From: a bacterium
GTDB taxonomy: Bacteria; Vulcanimicrobiota; Vulcanimicrobiia; Vulcanimicrobiales; Vulcanimicrobiaceae
Assembly: GCA_021832345.1 (NCBI GenBank)
Contig: JAKBKY010000005.1
Coordinates: 101,913 to 165,912 of the forward strand
Direction of reading: 5' to 3'
DNA length: 64,000 nt
In this document: piece by piece, positions 42,201 to 50,152 of the stretch
How the letters are laid out: each line of letters opens with the position of its first letter
Position numbering within the stretch: position 1 is the first letter of the stretch
Translations under genes and position numbers: made by a program
The notes under the pieces: generated by a model
The model's database searches: none
Told to the model about the DNA's origin: nothing
Seen by the model: the letters and a program-made list of their open reading frames with translations, nothing else

Positions 42201-42288
42201 CTACACCTTCTCCGTGCGATTGGGAGCACGACCGTTCCGCGGCGTCTTGGTGACGCACGAGGAGCGCGTCAACCTTACACTCCGTTAA
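39250..42288 (+). CDS. Usher-like outer-membrane barrel with repeated carboxypeptidase-regulatory domains
   Basis: A 1012-residue exported protein. A signal/anchor helix (LGRLLRVIGVLVMASSFAG) and a SPKPTGSASPGP linker are followed by about 480 residues of alternating strands typical of a beta-barrel (about 80-560). Three to four beta-sandwich domains follow (ITGVVVEDTGSTSP, LIEGSVYGRDTSGG, SIAGKVIYALGAPG) with a DGSFLLDNLPPGHYRVKVDP motif resembling usher plug or C-terminal domains, and a final Ig-like domain ends VTHEERVNLTLR. GTG 39250 follows AAGGAGG. It heads a locus with chaperone and subunit genes, so I infer an usher or assembly role; it is not a recognisable classical FimD/PapC. Confidence 0.65.
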   Translation: MCRRLGRLLRVIGVLVMASSFAGSCLYVARGWTPAPGLPRAFARLVADVAAPSGATPSPKPTGSASPGPKAQHGGPVTLSIFGNLSIGERVQQSSRARIGATPFQQSQSQGLENAGMVMEAQRRTEETTLSLLAPVGIGQIGARFGQLQATYATPRFALTYAGEPLSVFGAVPLGSTLRGFALTVPFGLAGDLTAFQGSAIGENLTTARVVGIRARRLVRGTFYEFGYSLANIPAMNERMNSLVLGETRSTGKLTEIAEGALQHRSLPSGNVAGYAYQVRLDYGGNSYWTVSLRRVSDGFLSLGSGLDAADSLLSLGYRANIGKRQLALSQSFETTGTGAQQYTQRLGALSFSGEVGSRGNFGLMLQNQRTIGAALNGWNGTGALQVGAGIGRSSNLLLGVLATRSTFVSAGPQSSVTLQGAFQTQLGSLAAVLNGQRTRLTQSGQVPSVIQTVGAQFVRTFARSSLGVGATLTHIQTPVSDAVQTTPEITVGRRISPAISVLATFGEQILHDRLNPASDGSTRLFSLQLSAPFAFGNGVVQGRIDPRLPATITGVVVEDTGSTSPYAGQFGNGAGNIAVVLDGRVVQRTDLTGRFQFNFVSPGLHEVRIESSSLPRGVTADQPVISIEVQGGQTAQIFFSLGTFGLIEGSVYGRDTSGGLVPLQGVTLTLDRKGAVTRTGPNGSYAFGRLSAGRHTVQVNTASLPATAAFAPGQATQSVIVQSGQVAKLNFVAQTLGSIAGKVIYALGAPGKVKAGSGVLNSYVVAQPGNEAAIVNSDGSFLLDNLPPGHYRVKVDPETLPQGTGSQSPASLVNLAAGENVRGLLFTVGAESKSVIFTFTQGAVTPPSSLRLARPALPPGGATRVIFTAPKAARGQIQAFGRSYPLSYDPARKAWTGTVLVPTDARAGAATLRATAGSAQAHARLRVDPAMSILIAQVSPAGAVVGQFVVARVRFLTEVAPGDTILWENGEVTHLGKPSAAGVYTFSVRLGARPFRGVLVTHEERVNLTLR

Positions 42289-42419
42289 CACTGTAAAGAA
42301 ATCTGAACAGCGCGACGGTTGTTTTGGCTCACTTCGACGGCGAGCCTGCCCGATAGTTCTCCTATAACACTCGGCCAAGGAAGGCAACTTGTGTGTGCAA
42401 CATGGCGAAAGGAACGAAC

Positions 42420-43091
42420 GTGAAAAAACTTCTCAGTCTTCTGACGATGGCTGTATTTCTTCTTCCGGCCCTGCCGGTCGGTGCAGCAACGCAAACCGGG
42501 AACGTCACGCTGAAATGGAATGTCTCTGCATCGCTTGCGATGACGCTCTACACTACGTATACCGCAACCCCCAGTTCTGGGACGACGGCCACCGAATTCA
42601 CGGCGACCAACGGCGGCACGGGTAACACTTGCACGGCACCTGCTTCGGAGACCGCCGGAACGGTGGACTTCGGCGCGATCGTGCCCGACCTCGTCGATGT
42701 TACCGGCTGTCTCTACACCAACGCCGTCGACGCGAACATCGTCACCAACTCGGTGAACTGGTCGCTCGGCGAAGCGCTGGCGGCGGCGTTGCCGACCGGC
42801 TACGCGGCCTGCGCCCTCCCCAACGGCAGCTACACCTTCGGCAGCGCGCCGACCACGCTTCCCGTCACGCAGTCCACACGGACATCCGCGCCGGCCGGTA
42901 CGACATGCGCTGGAATCACCGGCAGCAGCGCCCTCTCCACGACGTCGCTTGCGATGATCACTAGCGACGCAACGGCGTTCACATCGGCGTCGCCGGCCAA
43001 CGTGGGCGAGGATATTCAACTGCTGGTCCCGGCAGGCGCTTCGACCGGTGCTCAGACCGCGACGCTGACCTTCACGGCCGTTGCGAACTAG
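42420..43091 (+). CDS. Exported fibre subunit 1 (coat-U/pilin-like)
   Basis: A 223-residue secreted protein. The signal peptide KKLLSLLTMAVFLLPALPVG follows a GTG start with AAAGGAA upstream (an ATG at 42402 is an alternative). The mature N-terminus GNVTLKWNVSASLAMTLYT is a beta-strand pattern; the central signature is GTVDFGAIVPD, then LYTNAVDANIVTNSVNW; a C-terminal strand is TATLTFTAVAN. Four cysteines could pair. The same layout recurs in the next subunits. A 131-bp gap upstream with TATAAC at 42363 suggests its own promoter, and a strong hairpin follows the gene, so it is probably the most abundant subunit. Confidence 0.65.
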   Translation: MKKLLSLLTMAVFLLPALPVGAATQTGNVTLKWNVSASLAMTLYTTYTATPSSGTTATEFTATNGGTGNTCTAPASETAGTVDFGAIVPDLVDVTGCLYTNAVDANIVTNSVNWSLGEALAAALPTGYAACALPNGSYTFGSAPTTLPVTQSTRTSAPAGTTCAGITGSSALSTTSLAMITSDATAFTSASPANVGEDIQLLVPAGASTGAQTATLTFTAVAN

Positions 43092-43137
43092 CGCCCGTTC
43101 GTACCGTTCGCCAGGGAAGTAGATAGTGCCGTTCATC

Positions 43138-43163
43138 GCTGCGGGGCGTTCCCGCCCCGCAGC
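43138..43163 (+). other. Strong intercistronic RNA hairpin
   Basis: A perfect 11-bp stem, GCTGCGGGGCG (43138-43148) and CGCCCCGCAGC (43153-43163), with loop TTCC, lies between subunit 1 and the chaperone gene. No U-run follows, so it is more likely a stabilising or processing hairpin than a terminator. Confidence 0.75.
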
Positions 43164-43176
43164 GAAATGGCTCGGC

Positions 43177-43971
43177 ATGAAGATGCATCGTCTGGTCAGC
43201 GGGCTCGTCGCGGCGCTCGCCATCATCGTCCTGGGAACGGCAGCGGGGGAATCTGCCGGGGTCGGTCTCGACGTCACACCGGCAAAGCTCGAGATCGCAA
43301 TCCCACCCGGAACCTTCTATAACATTCCCATTACGATCCACAACTCCAGTGCGCAGCCGACGCACATCTTGGCCTCGATGGTCGACTTTGGGGTAACGAT
43401 GAACGGCAGCTATGTGTTCGAACGGCCCGGGACGCGACCCTACTCGCTGATGCGCTGGGCCACGATCAACCCGCAGCAGTTCGATCTCGCTCCCAACTCG
43501 ACGGAGCAGGTGCGTCTCTCGCTCGCGATTCCCAAGAACAAACACCTCTCGGGCGAGTACGCCGGTATCGTCTTCTTTACAACGCGGCCGACGCGGCGCG
43601 CCGGCGTGGTGGCCTTCTCGGCGCGGATCGGAACGAAGATCTACGCGACGATACCGGGCACGGTGAAGATCGACGGGGCGATCGTCAAGATGTTCGCGGC
43701 AGCGCGCCCGCAGGGCGAGATCTACCGGGTGATGTTCAAGAACACCGGCAACGCGCACGTCTATCTGCATGGGCAGCTTCAGGTCCAACGCAGCGGGCAG
43801 ACGGTCGAGCAGATCGCCATGCCTTCCGAACTCCTCGTTGAACGCGGCGGGGAACGCGAGATTACCGTGACCGGGAAGAAGCTGCCCCCGGGCCCCTATC
43901 AAGCGATCGCCACCATCGACTACGGCGGCAAATCGCTCACCGGCGGAGAGATTGCATTCAGCGTCCATTGA
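43177..43971 (+). CDS. Periplasmic chaperone-like protein (DUF916/PapD-like)
   Basis: A 264-residue exported protein with signal sequence (LVSGLVAALAIIVLGTAAG). The mature part has two Ig-like domains: VGLDVTPAKLEIAIPPGTFY, NIPITIHNSS and SLAIPKNKHLSGEYAGIVFF in the first (about 28-150), and VMFKNTGNAHVYLHGQLQV with a final EIAFSVH strand in the second. The layout fits pilus chaperones and the DUF916 family of surface-protein assembly factors. ATG 43177 or 43183 is preferred over an upstream GTG that lies in the 5' side of a hairpin. Position between subunit genes supports a chaperone role; no short C-terminal membrane anchor is seen. Confidence 0.65.
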   Translation: MKMHRLVSGLVAALAIIVLGTAAGESAGVGLDVTPAKLEIAIPPGTFYNIPITIHNSSAQPTHILASMVDFGVTMNGSYVFERPGTRPYSLMRWATINPQQFDLAPNSTEQVRLSLAIPKNKHLSGEYAGIVFFTTRPTRRAGVVAFSARIGTKIYATIPGTVKIDGAIVKMFAAARPQGEIYRVMFKNTGNAHVYLHGQLQVQRSGQTVEQIAMPSELLVERGGEREITVTGKKLPPGPYQAIATIDYGGKSLTGGEIAFSVH

Positions 43972-43993
43972 CGGACAATAAGGCATCAAGGAA

Positions 43994-44662
43994 GTGATCA
44001 AGCTGAAAATCTGGGTTGGCACGGTGGCTCTCGCAGCGACGATCTCGCTTGCGCTAGCGGCACCTGCCATGGCCGGTTCAGCCTCGACCACGCTGCATTG
44101 GTTCATGCAGACGGTCGTCAAGATGACGCTGACTCCCAACTACTACAGCGGGTTCGGCTCGGTGCCGGCGGTCTTCGGGACGCAACCGGCGCCCACATAC
44201 GGCCCCGGCGCAACCCTCGATGGGGGGTCCGTCGACTTCGGTTCGGTGCTGGCCGGCGACGACTATCTCTACCGCTACGCCGTCAATCTGAACATCACCA
44301 CCAACTCGGCCAACGGCTTCTATCTCTATGGCGAAGGGGCGGCCAACTTCTATAATCCCGGGACGGGCGATAATGAGCCGATCGATCAGACGCTCTACTA
44401 CCTGCCGTCGACCAGCGGCATATCGCCCGACCCCAATACCGGTTTTTCGCCCGCGACGCCGTTCTACCAGACGATGGGCACGGTCTCCGGCGGCGGCCAG
44501 TTCACGCCGGCGTCAATCACCTATGCCACCTACCCGGCACCGATCGCGACGTCGGCATCGGCGAGCGCCGAGTACTACTACGACTACCAGCTCAAAGTGC
44601 CGCTTGCGGCGACCAACGGGCTCTACTACGTGTGGGTCGTCTACACGGTGGTACCGCAATGA
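43994..44662 (+). CDS. Exported fibre subunit 2
   Basis: A 222-residue secreted protein with signal peptide (VGTVALAATISLALAAPAMA). It repeats the subunit pattern: STTLHWFMQTVVKMTLTPNY at the start, GGSVDFGSVLAGDDYLYRYA, then VNLNITTNSANGFYLYGEG, and a C-terminal strand LYYVWVVYTVVPQ. No cysteines are visible in the mature part, unlike subunit 1. It begins at GTG 43994 with AAGGA a few bases before, 22 bp after the chaperone gene, and overlaps the next gene if that starts at 44659. Confidence 0.62.
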   Translation: MIKLKIWVGTVALAATISLALAAPAMAGSASTTLHWFMQTVVKMTLTPNYYSGFGSVPAVFGTQPAPTYGPGATLDGGSVDFGSVLAGDDYLYRYAVNLNITTNSANGFYLYGEGAANFYNPGTGDNEPIDQTLYYLPSTSGISPDPNTGFSPATPFYQTMGTVSGGGQFTPASITYATYPAPIATSASASAEYYYDYQLKVPLAATNGLYYVWVVYTVVPQ

Positions 44663-44673
44663 GGGAGAAGCCG

Positions 44674-45381
44674 ATGCTGCGCCGTCTCTGGTTTGTCGCG
44701 TTTATCGTAAGCGCGTTCGTCGTTGCCGTGGCGGGGCGTTCGCAGGCAGGCTTCAGCGTGCAACAGCAACGCGCGCAACGTTCGGTCTACATCCTGGTCA
44801 ACGTCACGCCGGCGCCGATCGTCTATCGGCAAGGCGGGAGCAGGAGCGCAGGGGCCTCCATCATCGCTCGCTTCGCGCTGCGCGCGCGCGGCTCTGCGCA
44901 GCGTTTCGACGCGCCGCTCGAGACGTCGCTGATGCTGGCGCAGGCCAGCGCCCAGCAACCGGTCAAAGTCGAAGCCGAGGTCTCGCCCAACCCGACGGCC
45001 ACCCTGCTCTACACCACCCCGACGGCGATTGCGATGAGCCTGACGGCCGGCACCACCGTCCAGCAAACATGCGCCTTCACGGTGACGGTCGATACGACGG
45101 TGACCTCGTGGGCGCTCGATCATGGCCTAGCCACCGACTTCTCCGATTCAATCTCCACCTTCCCCGGCGGCGACCTCGCCAACAACTCCCACATTCAGGG
45201 CACCGCGCCGAATCCCACCGCAACTCCGTACGTCGTCTACGCCGACGACGGGGGCAAATGGGCGCTGCTCTCCAACGGCAGCGGCATGGAGACGTTCTGC
45301 GTCGATCTCACCCTCTCAATTCCCACCTCGGTTCCTGGAGGGGCGTATAGCAGCAATGCCATCTATACGCTCTACTACTGA
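44674..45381 (+). CDS. Exported fibre subunit 3
   Basis: A 235-residue secreted protein. The signal peptide WFVAFIVSAFVVAVAGRSQA follows ATG 44674 with GAGGGAGAAG upstream; ATG 44659, overlapping the previous stop, is an alternative. The first part (RSVYILVNVTPAPIVYRQG, ARFALRARGSAQRF) looks like an additional Ig-like domain; the second part carries TPTAIAMSLTAGTTVQQTC, the conserved Asn/Thr region and a C-terminal strand YSSNAIYTLYY. Two cysteines probably form a disulfide. The stop overlaps the next start as TGATG. Confidence 0.58.
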   Translation: MLRRLWFVAFIVSAFVVAVAGRSQAGFSVQQQRAQRSVYILVNVTPAPIVYRQGGSRSAGASIIARFALRARGSAQRFDAPLETSLMLAQASAQQPVKVEAEVSPNPTATLLYTTPTAIAMSLTAGTTVQQTCAFTVTVDTTVTSWALDHGLATDFSDSISTFPGGDLANNSHIQGTAPNPTATPYVVYADDGGKWALLSNGSGMETFCVDLTLSIPTSVPGGAYSSNAIYTLYY

Positions 45382-48300
45382 TGACCTCGCGAACTGATAT
45401 GCTGCGCCGCGCGTGTGGCGCGCTGCTGGCGGTGGCGGCGCTGGCCGTCACCGTGGCCTCCGCCCACGGCCTGCCGAGCGTGGTGCCGGTCGGCGGCGTG
45501 CCGCTGCCGCATCCAACCTATCTGCCGATGCCCGTGCTGACGCCGCCGCCGCTCATGCCCTCTCCGAGCGCGCCGCCGCGAGGCGCGGCATCGCCGCTTC
45601 CGACCGCTGCGCCGGTGCATGTCATTCCGGGGCAACAGGTGCCGCTCTCAAAGTTGGCGCCGCTCCCGCCGCAGACGGCCTTCAATACCGTGACGCCGGC
45701 CTCGGTTGGGCATGGCCACATGCATCCGCTCTCCGCCACGGGAGCGACGATCGACGTGTGGACCGGAGGAGGTTGCAGCGCGACGGTCGGGACGATCTTT
45801 AACGTCGGCTGCACGGTGAATTGGAGCTCATGGTATCTGGATTCCGCCAACGACACCTTCCAAGATTACGTCATTATGCCCAACAGCGTCACGGCGACGG
45901 CCGTCGGCGGTACCTACTCGCCGGGTTTTGGTAACCCTGGCCCAACGGAGAATACAACCCTCTCGATCCAAGGGACGTACGTCTTCGGCACCTACGATAC
46001 CAACCTCGGCACGTGGGATGCGGTCGTCTACGTCGTGGCCGGCTCCGCGACGTACTTTACCACCTACCAAGATGCCACCCATGTGATCCCCGCGACGAAC
46101 TTCAGCAACCAGGCCGGAACGAACGTCTACGTCGGCGTCACCGGCGTTACGGCGACGGATTCCTATGTCGTCTACGTGGAGTCGACCTCGGGCAACGCGC
46201 AGTGCACTTTCATCTTCCCGATCCCAAGCTCCACGCCGGCGCCGAACACCCTCTGCAACCCGGCGACCTCATCGGGGCAGACGGCGCCCGGCGGCAACTT
46301 CAACGTCGACTGGCAACTTGCCGGTACCCTCACCCCGGGCACCTACTCGATCGTGCTCTTCGACTTGACGGCGAACAAGCGCATGGCTCAGCGCCAGATC
46401 GCCTTCTACGGCGGAGCGGCCGGCAACGCATCGATAAGCATCACGCCGCAGGGCGGCAATCCTTCGCCCGTGCCGGCGCCGCTCGGAACGCCCGGTGCGG
46501 TCTTCGCCTTCGACGGCGCCACCGACACGTCGGATGCCTCGATAACCGTCGCGGGCAGCAACCTCGCCGCGAACACGCCGTTCTACGAGACGATCAGCGA
46601 CCCCAACGGCTATGCATATTCCGGCAATGACACTTCGAACGGTGCAGGCCAGTTGAGCTTCTCGTTCGGTTTCGGTGCGCAGCAAGCACCTTCGCATTAT
46701 GTCGGCAACACCTACACGGCGGCATTCTATGACATCAACACCAGCACGACGTCGGCGGCGCTCGCCTTTAAGCTCGTCGGGTATAACGCGCTCACGGAGT
46801 TCACCAATCCGCTTGGCACGAGCCTCCTCTTGCCGAAGAACTCGACGGCCGTTTCGGGGGTGGAGTTCACCAACGACGGCGACACGCTCTTTGGAACCGG
46901 CAACGGCGACCCGCTCAGTGGGCTCTACTTCAGCACGGGCGGCAACGGCATCACCTTGGCGCTGGGTTCGGGCAGTTCGAGTTGCGGAACCGACTGCCAG
47001 CAGCAGACCGTCACCGATTCGACGGGCAACTCGTGGACGGTGACGGTACTCTGCACCTATACGGGCGCCAATGCCGGTTGCACCATGACGATCTATCCGG
47101 CCGTCGCGGGCAACTCGCTGCCGATGAACGCCACCCTCACCGTGCCGTCCATTACGTTCACGAACGGGCCCGGCAATGCCAACTGTACCAACGGATGCTC
47201 GGCACTGACCTCGATCCTGCCCAAGGATGGGCTCACCTGGTCTGCGACCAACTCGCCGGTGGCAACCAATCCGGTCGACTTCACCAACGGCGGCGGCACG
47301 TCGTATAGCGGCACCGCCAACTTCGCCTTGCGGGGGACCTGCACGGGCGGCTGCGGAGCGTTCACGCTCAACCAAGAGCTGCACGGCTACGACCCGCGCT
47401 CAACCCAGGCGATCCTGCCGCAGAACAGCCCGTTCACGCAGACCTTCTCGCAGAGCAACGGCCCGTGGGACATCTTCGCGATGACGGTTTCCAATACGTC
47501 GAGCGGCGGCGGGAACATCACGGAACTTGAGATCACGATGCCGTCGGCGTTCTCGCCCAACAATGCGCTCAACTACATTAACCCCGATCCCAACAGTCCG
47601 AGCAATTGGAACTGGGCCACCTGCCCGACCGGCGCGCCGCAATCCGCGTTCTGCCTTAGTACCGGTAATGGAAACCCCGGCATCGCGCCGGGCACGAACG
47701 AGCAGATCTACTTGGATATCGCGCCGTCTTCGCCCGGCTCCTTCGGCTACACGGAGTTCGGCGTACAGGCTGAACAGCCGACCGTCTTCCCCTTGAGTCC
47801 CTCCGGCTCGCTGTCAGCCTTCGTGCCGCAGGCCACCGTCATCGACAGCCTGGCGATGGCCAGCTACTCGGTCAACTCGTCACTGATGACCTCGCTCTTC
47901 ACGCCGACCTCCGTCGGCGTCGGGACGACGCCGACCGTGACGGTCTCCGTGCAGAACACCACGAGTTCATCCGACCCCTACCCCGACTATCTGGACGCGA
48001 TCATCATTGCGCTCCCCAATGCGTATTCGTTTGCGAACATCGCGAGCATCACGCCGGCCGGCTGGATTGCGCTCGGGCAGTACAACACCGGCTCCATGAC
48101 GCAGTACTGGTTTGGGCTCTGCGGCTCGCAGTTCGCGACCGCCGACGGACCGCCCGCGAACCCGCCACCCGTTCCTGCGAATTCAGCTTCGCTGCCGAGT
48201 TGCGGCCAGGCAACCGAGCAGTCGTCGCTCGCGCCCGGGGCGACCTTCAGTTTCGCAGCGACGCTGCAGAATCTCACCTCGCCGGGCACGATTACGGCGA

Positions 48301-49364
48301 CGATGTACGCCCACGGTGCCAACACCGATGCCTGGTCGCTCGGCCAGAACTTCAACCTCACGGTGACGAATATCTCGGCGCTCTCTGGGTTTGAAGCGGT
48401 GGGGCCGTATGGTTCACCCGCGACCGTGCCCAGCAATACCGAACCGCAGATCGGGGCCGACAGCAACGCGACCTACGGCAACTCGTACGTCTATCAGATT
48501 AAGAATACGAGTTCGGCCGGGCACAACATCTACTCGGCGGTCATCACGATCCCGGGTACCGATACGAGCGGTGCCAACGGCACCGATTCGACCGGCACGC
48601 CCTGGACGATCACCAGTACCCCGACCTTAAGCGGCTCGGGTTACTCCGGCTGTTCGGTGACCGGCTACGCGAGCGCCACCACCGGCGGCGGCAACGGGAA
48701 CATCACCATCGGCGGAGGCTCATGCGCGCTGGCGCCAAACGGGTACATCAACGTGTCGTTTGCCGCCAAGGCTCCGTATAAAGTGAACTCCACCTTCGAT
48801 TTCCCGGCGGTGGTCAACGGCTCGATCAACGCGGCCGAATCATGGTTCAGCGATCAGGATATGCTCATCATCTTGAGCGCGCAGCTCGCGGTGACCGTCA
48901 ACCCGCCGAACCCGGGGCCGGGCGGTTCGACTCCCGTGGTGAACTGCGTACCCTGCACCTTCTCGCCCGGCGAAGTGAACTTCGGCGCGGTCGCGAACTC
49001 GACGACGTCTTCGTTCGGAGACGTGGTGGACGTGAGCGTCTATACCAACGCGGCCAATCCCATCGGCTGGCAGTTGCAGGTCACCACGAACAACAACCCG
49101 GCCAGAACGCCGACTCCGCCCACCAACGAGCTGCTCACCTCGGTCGACTCAACCAACTCCTCGCAGGGTACCGGGATGAACTTCGATCAAACTGCGTACG
49201 GCGTGGTCCCGACCTCGGGCGGGTTGACGCTCGTGGATACCGGCTCCGGGGTGAGCGCTCGACGCCTTCCCTACGACGTGCTGCAGAACTACCAGCTCAA
49301 TGTCGGTACGGAAGCGCTGGCGCCTCAGACCGCTGCCGTCACGTTTACCTTCATCTCGAACTAG
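45381..49364 (+). CDS. Giant multi-domain surface protein, likely fibre tip/adhesin
   Basis: A 1327-residue secreted protein with signal peptide (RACGALLAVAALAVTVASAHG), a proline-rich segment (about 30-85), and a long series of Gly/Asn/Thr/Ser-rich beta domains with several DUF11-like patterns (VSVQNTTSSSDPYPDY, YQIKNTSSAGHNIYSAVITI). Its last 130 residues copy the small-subunit module: GEVNFGAVANSTTSSFG, then VSVYTNAANPIGWQLQV, and the terminal strand TAAVTFTFISN. A long N-terminal passenger with a C-terminal subunit module is the layout of a pilus tip adhesin. It is translationally coupled to subunit 3. No LPXTG or autotransporter barrel is seen. Confidence 0.65.
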   Translation: MTSRTDMLRRACGALLAVAALAVTVASAHGLPSVVPVGGVPLPHPTYLPMPVLTPPPLMPSPSAPPRGAASPLPTAAPVHVIPGQQVPLSKLAPLPPQTAFNTVTPASVGHGHMHPLSATGATIDVWTGGGCSATVGTIFNVGCTVNWSSWYLDSANDTFQDYVIMPNSVTATAVGGTYSPGFGNPGPTENTTLSIQGTYVFGTYDTNLGTWDAVVYVVAGSATYFTTYQDATHVIPATNFSNQAGTNVYVGVTGVTATDSYVVYVESTSGNAQCTFIFPIPSSTPAPNTLCNPATSSGQTAPGGNFNVDWQLAGTLTPGTYSIVLFDLTANKRMAQRQIAFYGGAAGNASISITPQGGNPSPVPAPLGTPGAVFAFDGATDTSDASITVAGSNLAANTPFYETISDPNGYAYSGNDTSNGAGQLSFSFGFGAQQAPSHYVGNTYTAAFYDINTSTTSAALAFKLVGYNALTEFTNPLGTSLLLPKNSTAVSGVEFTNDGDTLFGTGNGDPLSGLYFSTGGNGITLALGSGSSSCGTDCQQQTVTDSTGNSWTVTVLCTYTGANAGCTMTIYPAVAGNSLPMNATLTVPSITFTNGPGNANCTNGCSALTSILPKDGLTWSATNSPVATNPVDFTNGGGTSYSGTANFALRGTCTGGCGAFTLNQELHGYDPRSTQAILPQNSPFTQTFSQSNGPWDIFAMTVSNTSSGGGNITELEITMPSAFSPNNALNYINPDPNSPSNWNWATCPTGAPQSAFCLSTGNGNPGIAPGTNEQIYLDIAPSSPGSFGYTEFGVQAEQPTVFPLSPSGSLSAFVPQATVIDSLAMASYSVNSSLMTSLFTPTSVGVGTTPTVTVSVQNTTSSSDPYPDYLDAIIIALPNAYSFANIASITPAGWIALGQYNTGSMTQYWFGLCGSQFATADGPPANPPPVPANSASLPSCGQATEQSSLAPGATFSFAATLQNLTSPGTITATMYAHGANTDAWSLGQNFNLTVTNISALSGFEAVGPYGSPATVPSNTEPQIGADSNATYGNSYVYQIKNTSSAGHNIYSAVITIPGTDTSGANGTDSTGTPWTITSTPTLSGSGYSGCSVTGYASATTGGGNGNITIGGGSCALAPNGYINVSFAAKAPYKVNSTFDFPAVVNGSINAAESWFSDQDMLIILSAQLAVTVNPPNPGPGGSTPVVNCVPCTFSPGEVNFGAVANSTTSSFGDVVDVSVYTNAANPIGWQLQVTTNNNPARTPTPPTNELLTSVDSTNSSQGTGMNFDQTAYGVVPTSGGLTLVDTGSGVSARRLPYDVLQNYQLNVGTEALAPQTAAVTFTFISN

Positions 49365-49381
49365 ACGACTCGGCGCTCGGC

Positions 49382-50152
49382 ATGCGAAGCCCGGATCCCT
49401 TGACGACGGCGCTGGCCGTGGCGCGCGAAGCCGGAGCGCTCTTGTGCGAACGCCTTACGCTCCCGCGCGAGATCGCGGAGAAGGGGCGACGAGCGGATCT
49501 GGTAACCGACGCCGATCGCGCCGGCGAAGCGCTCGTCATCGCGCGCCTGCGCGCTGCCTTTCCGCAGGCGGCGATCCTCGGCGAGGAGGGTGGGCTCGTG
49601 ACGGGGACCGGTGACGAACGCTGGATCGTCGACCCGCTCGACGGGACTACCAACTACACTCACGGCTATCCGCTCTTCTGCGTCTCCATCGGCTACGAGC
49701 GCGCAGGGGAACTGATCGCCGGAGTCGTCTACGCGCCGCTGCTCGATGAGTGCTATGCTGCCGAACGCGGCGCCGGTGCGCGCTGTAACGACGCTCCGCT
49801 GCATGTTTCGGTGATTGAGTCCCTTGGCGATGCCTTGCTCTGCACCGGCTTTCACCCCGACGGTTACGAGCGCAATGCCGCCCAGTTTGCGGCCGCCTCG
49901 CGTCGCGCGCAGGCGGTTCGCCGAGACGGCTCCGCTGCGCTGGACCTCGCCTTCGTGGCGGCAGGCCGCTTCGATGGGTTTTGGGAGTTCGACTTGAGCC
50001 CATGGGATGTCGCAGCGGGAACCCTGCTCGTGCGGGAGGCCGGCGGCACGGTGAGCGCCATCGCGGGCGACGCCGCGCAGCTCGACGGCCGCTCGATTCT
50101 GGCAAGCAACGGGCGCATCCATGCGCAACTCGTGGGCTGTCTATCCGCCTAG
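49382..50152 (+). CDS. Inositol monophosphatase family protein
   Basis: A 256-residue Mg2+-dependent phosphatase of the IMPase/SuhB family. Motifs: Glu in ILGEEGG, the metal site WIVDPLDGTTNYTHGYP and the C-terminal SPWDVAAGTLLVREAGG. Substrate could be inositol-1-P, histidinol-P or another sugar phosphate; no context decides. It begins 17 bp after the giant fibre gene and may share its transcript. It converges on pelG with a 4-bp overlap of stop codons. Confidence 0.9.
   Translation: MRSPDPLTTALAVAREAGALLCERLTLPREIAEKGRRADLVTDADRAGEALVIARLRAAFPQAAILGEEGGLVTGTGDERWIVDPLDGTTNYTHGYPLFCVSIGYERAGELIAGVVYAPLLDECYAAERGAGARCNDAPLHVSVIESLGDALLCTGFHPDGYERNAAQFAAASRRAQAVRRDGSAALDLAFVAAGRFDGFWEFDLSPWDVAAGTLLVREAGGTVSAIAGDAAQLDGRSILASNGRIHAQLVGCLSA

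Noticed and set aside
48842..49381. N-terminal extension of the inositol monophosphatase gene
   Set aside because: The frame overlaps the end of the giant fibre protein and translates to low-similarity Arg/Gly-rich sequence; the family starts at 49382.
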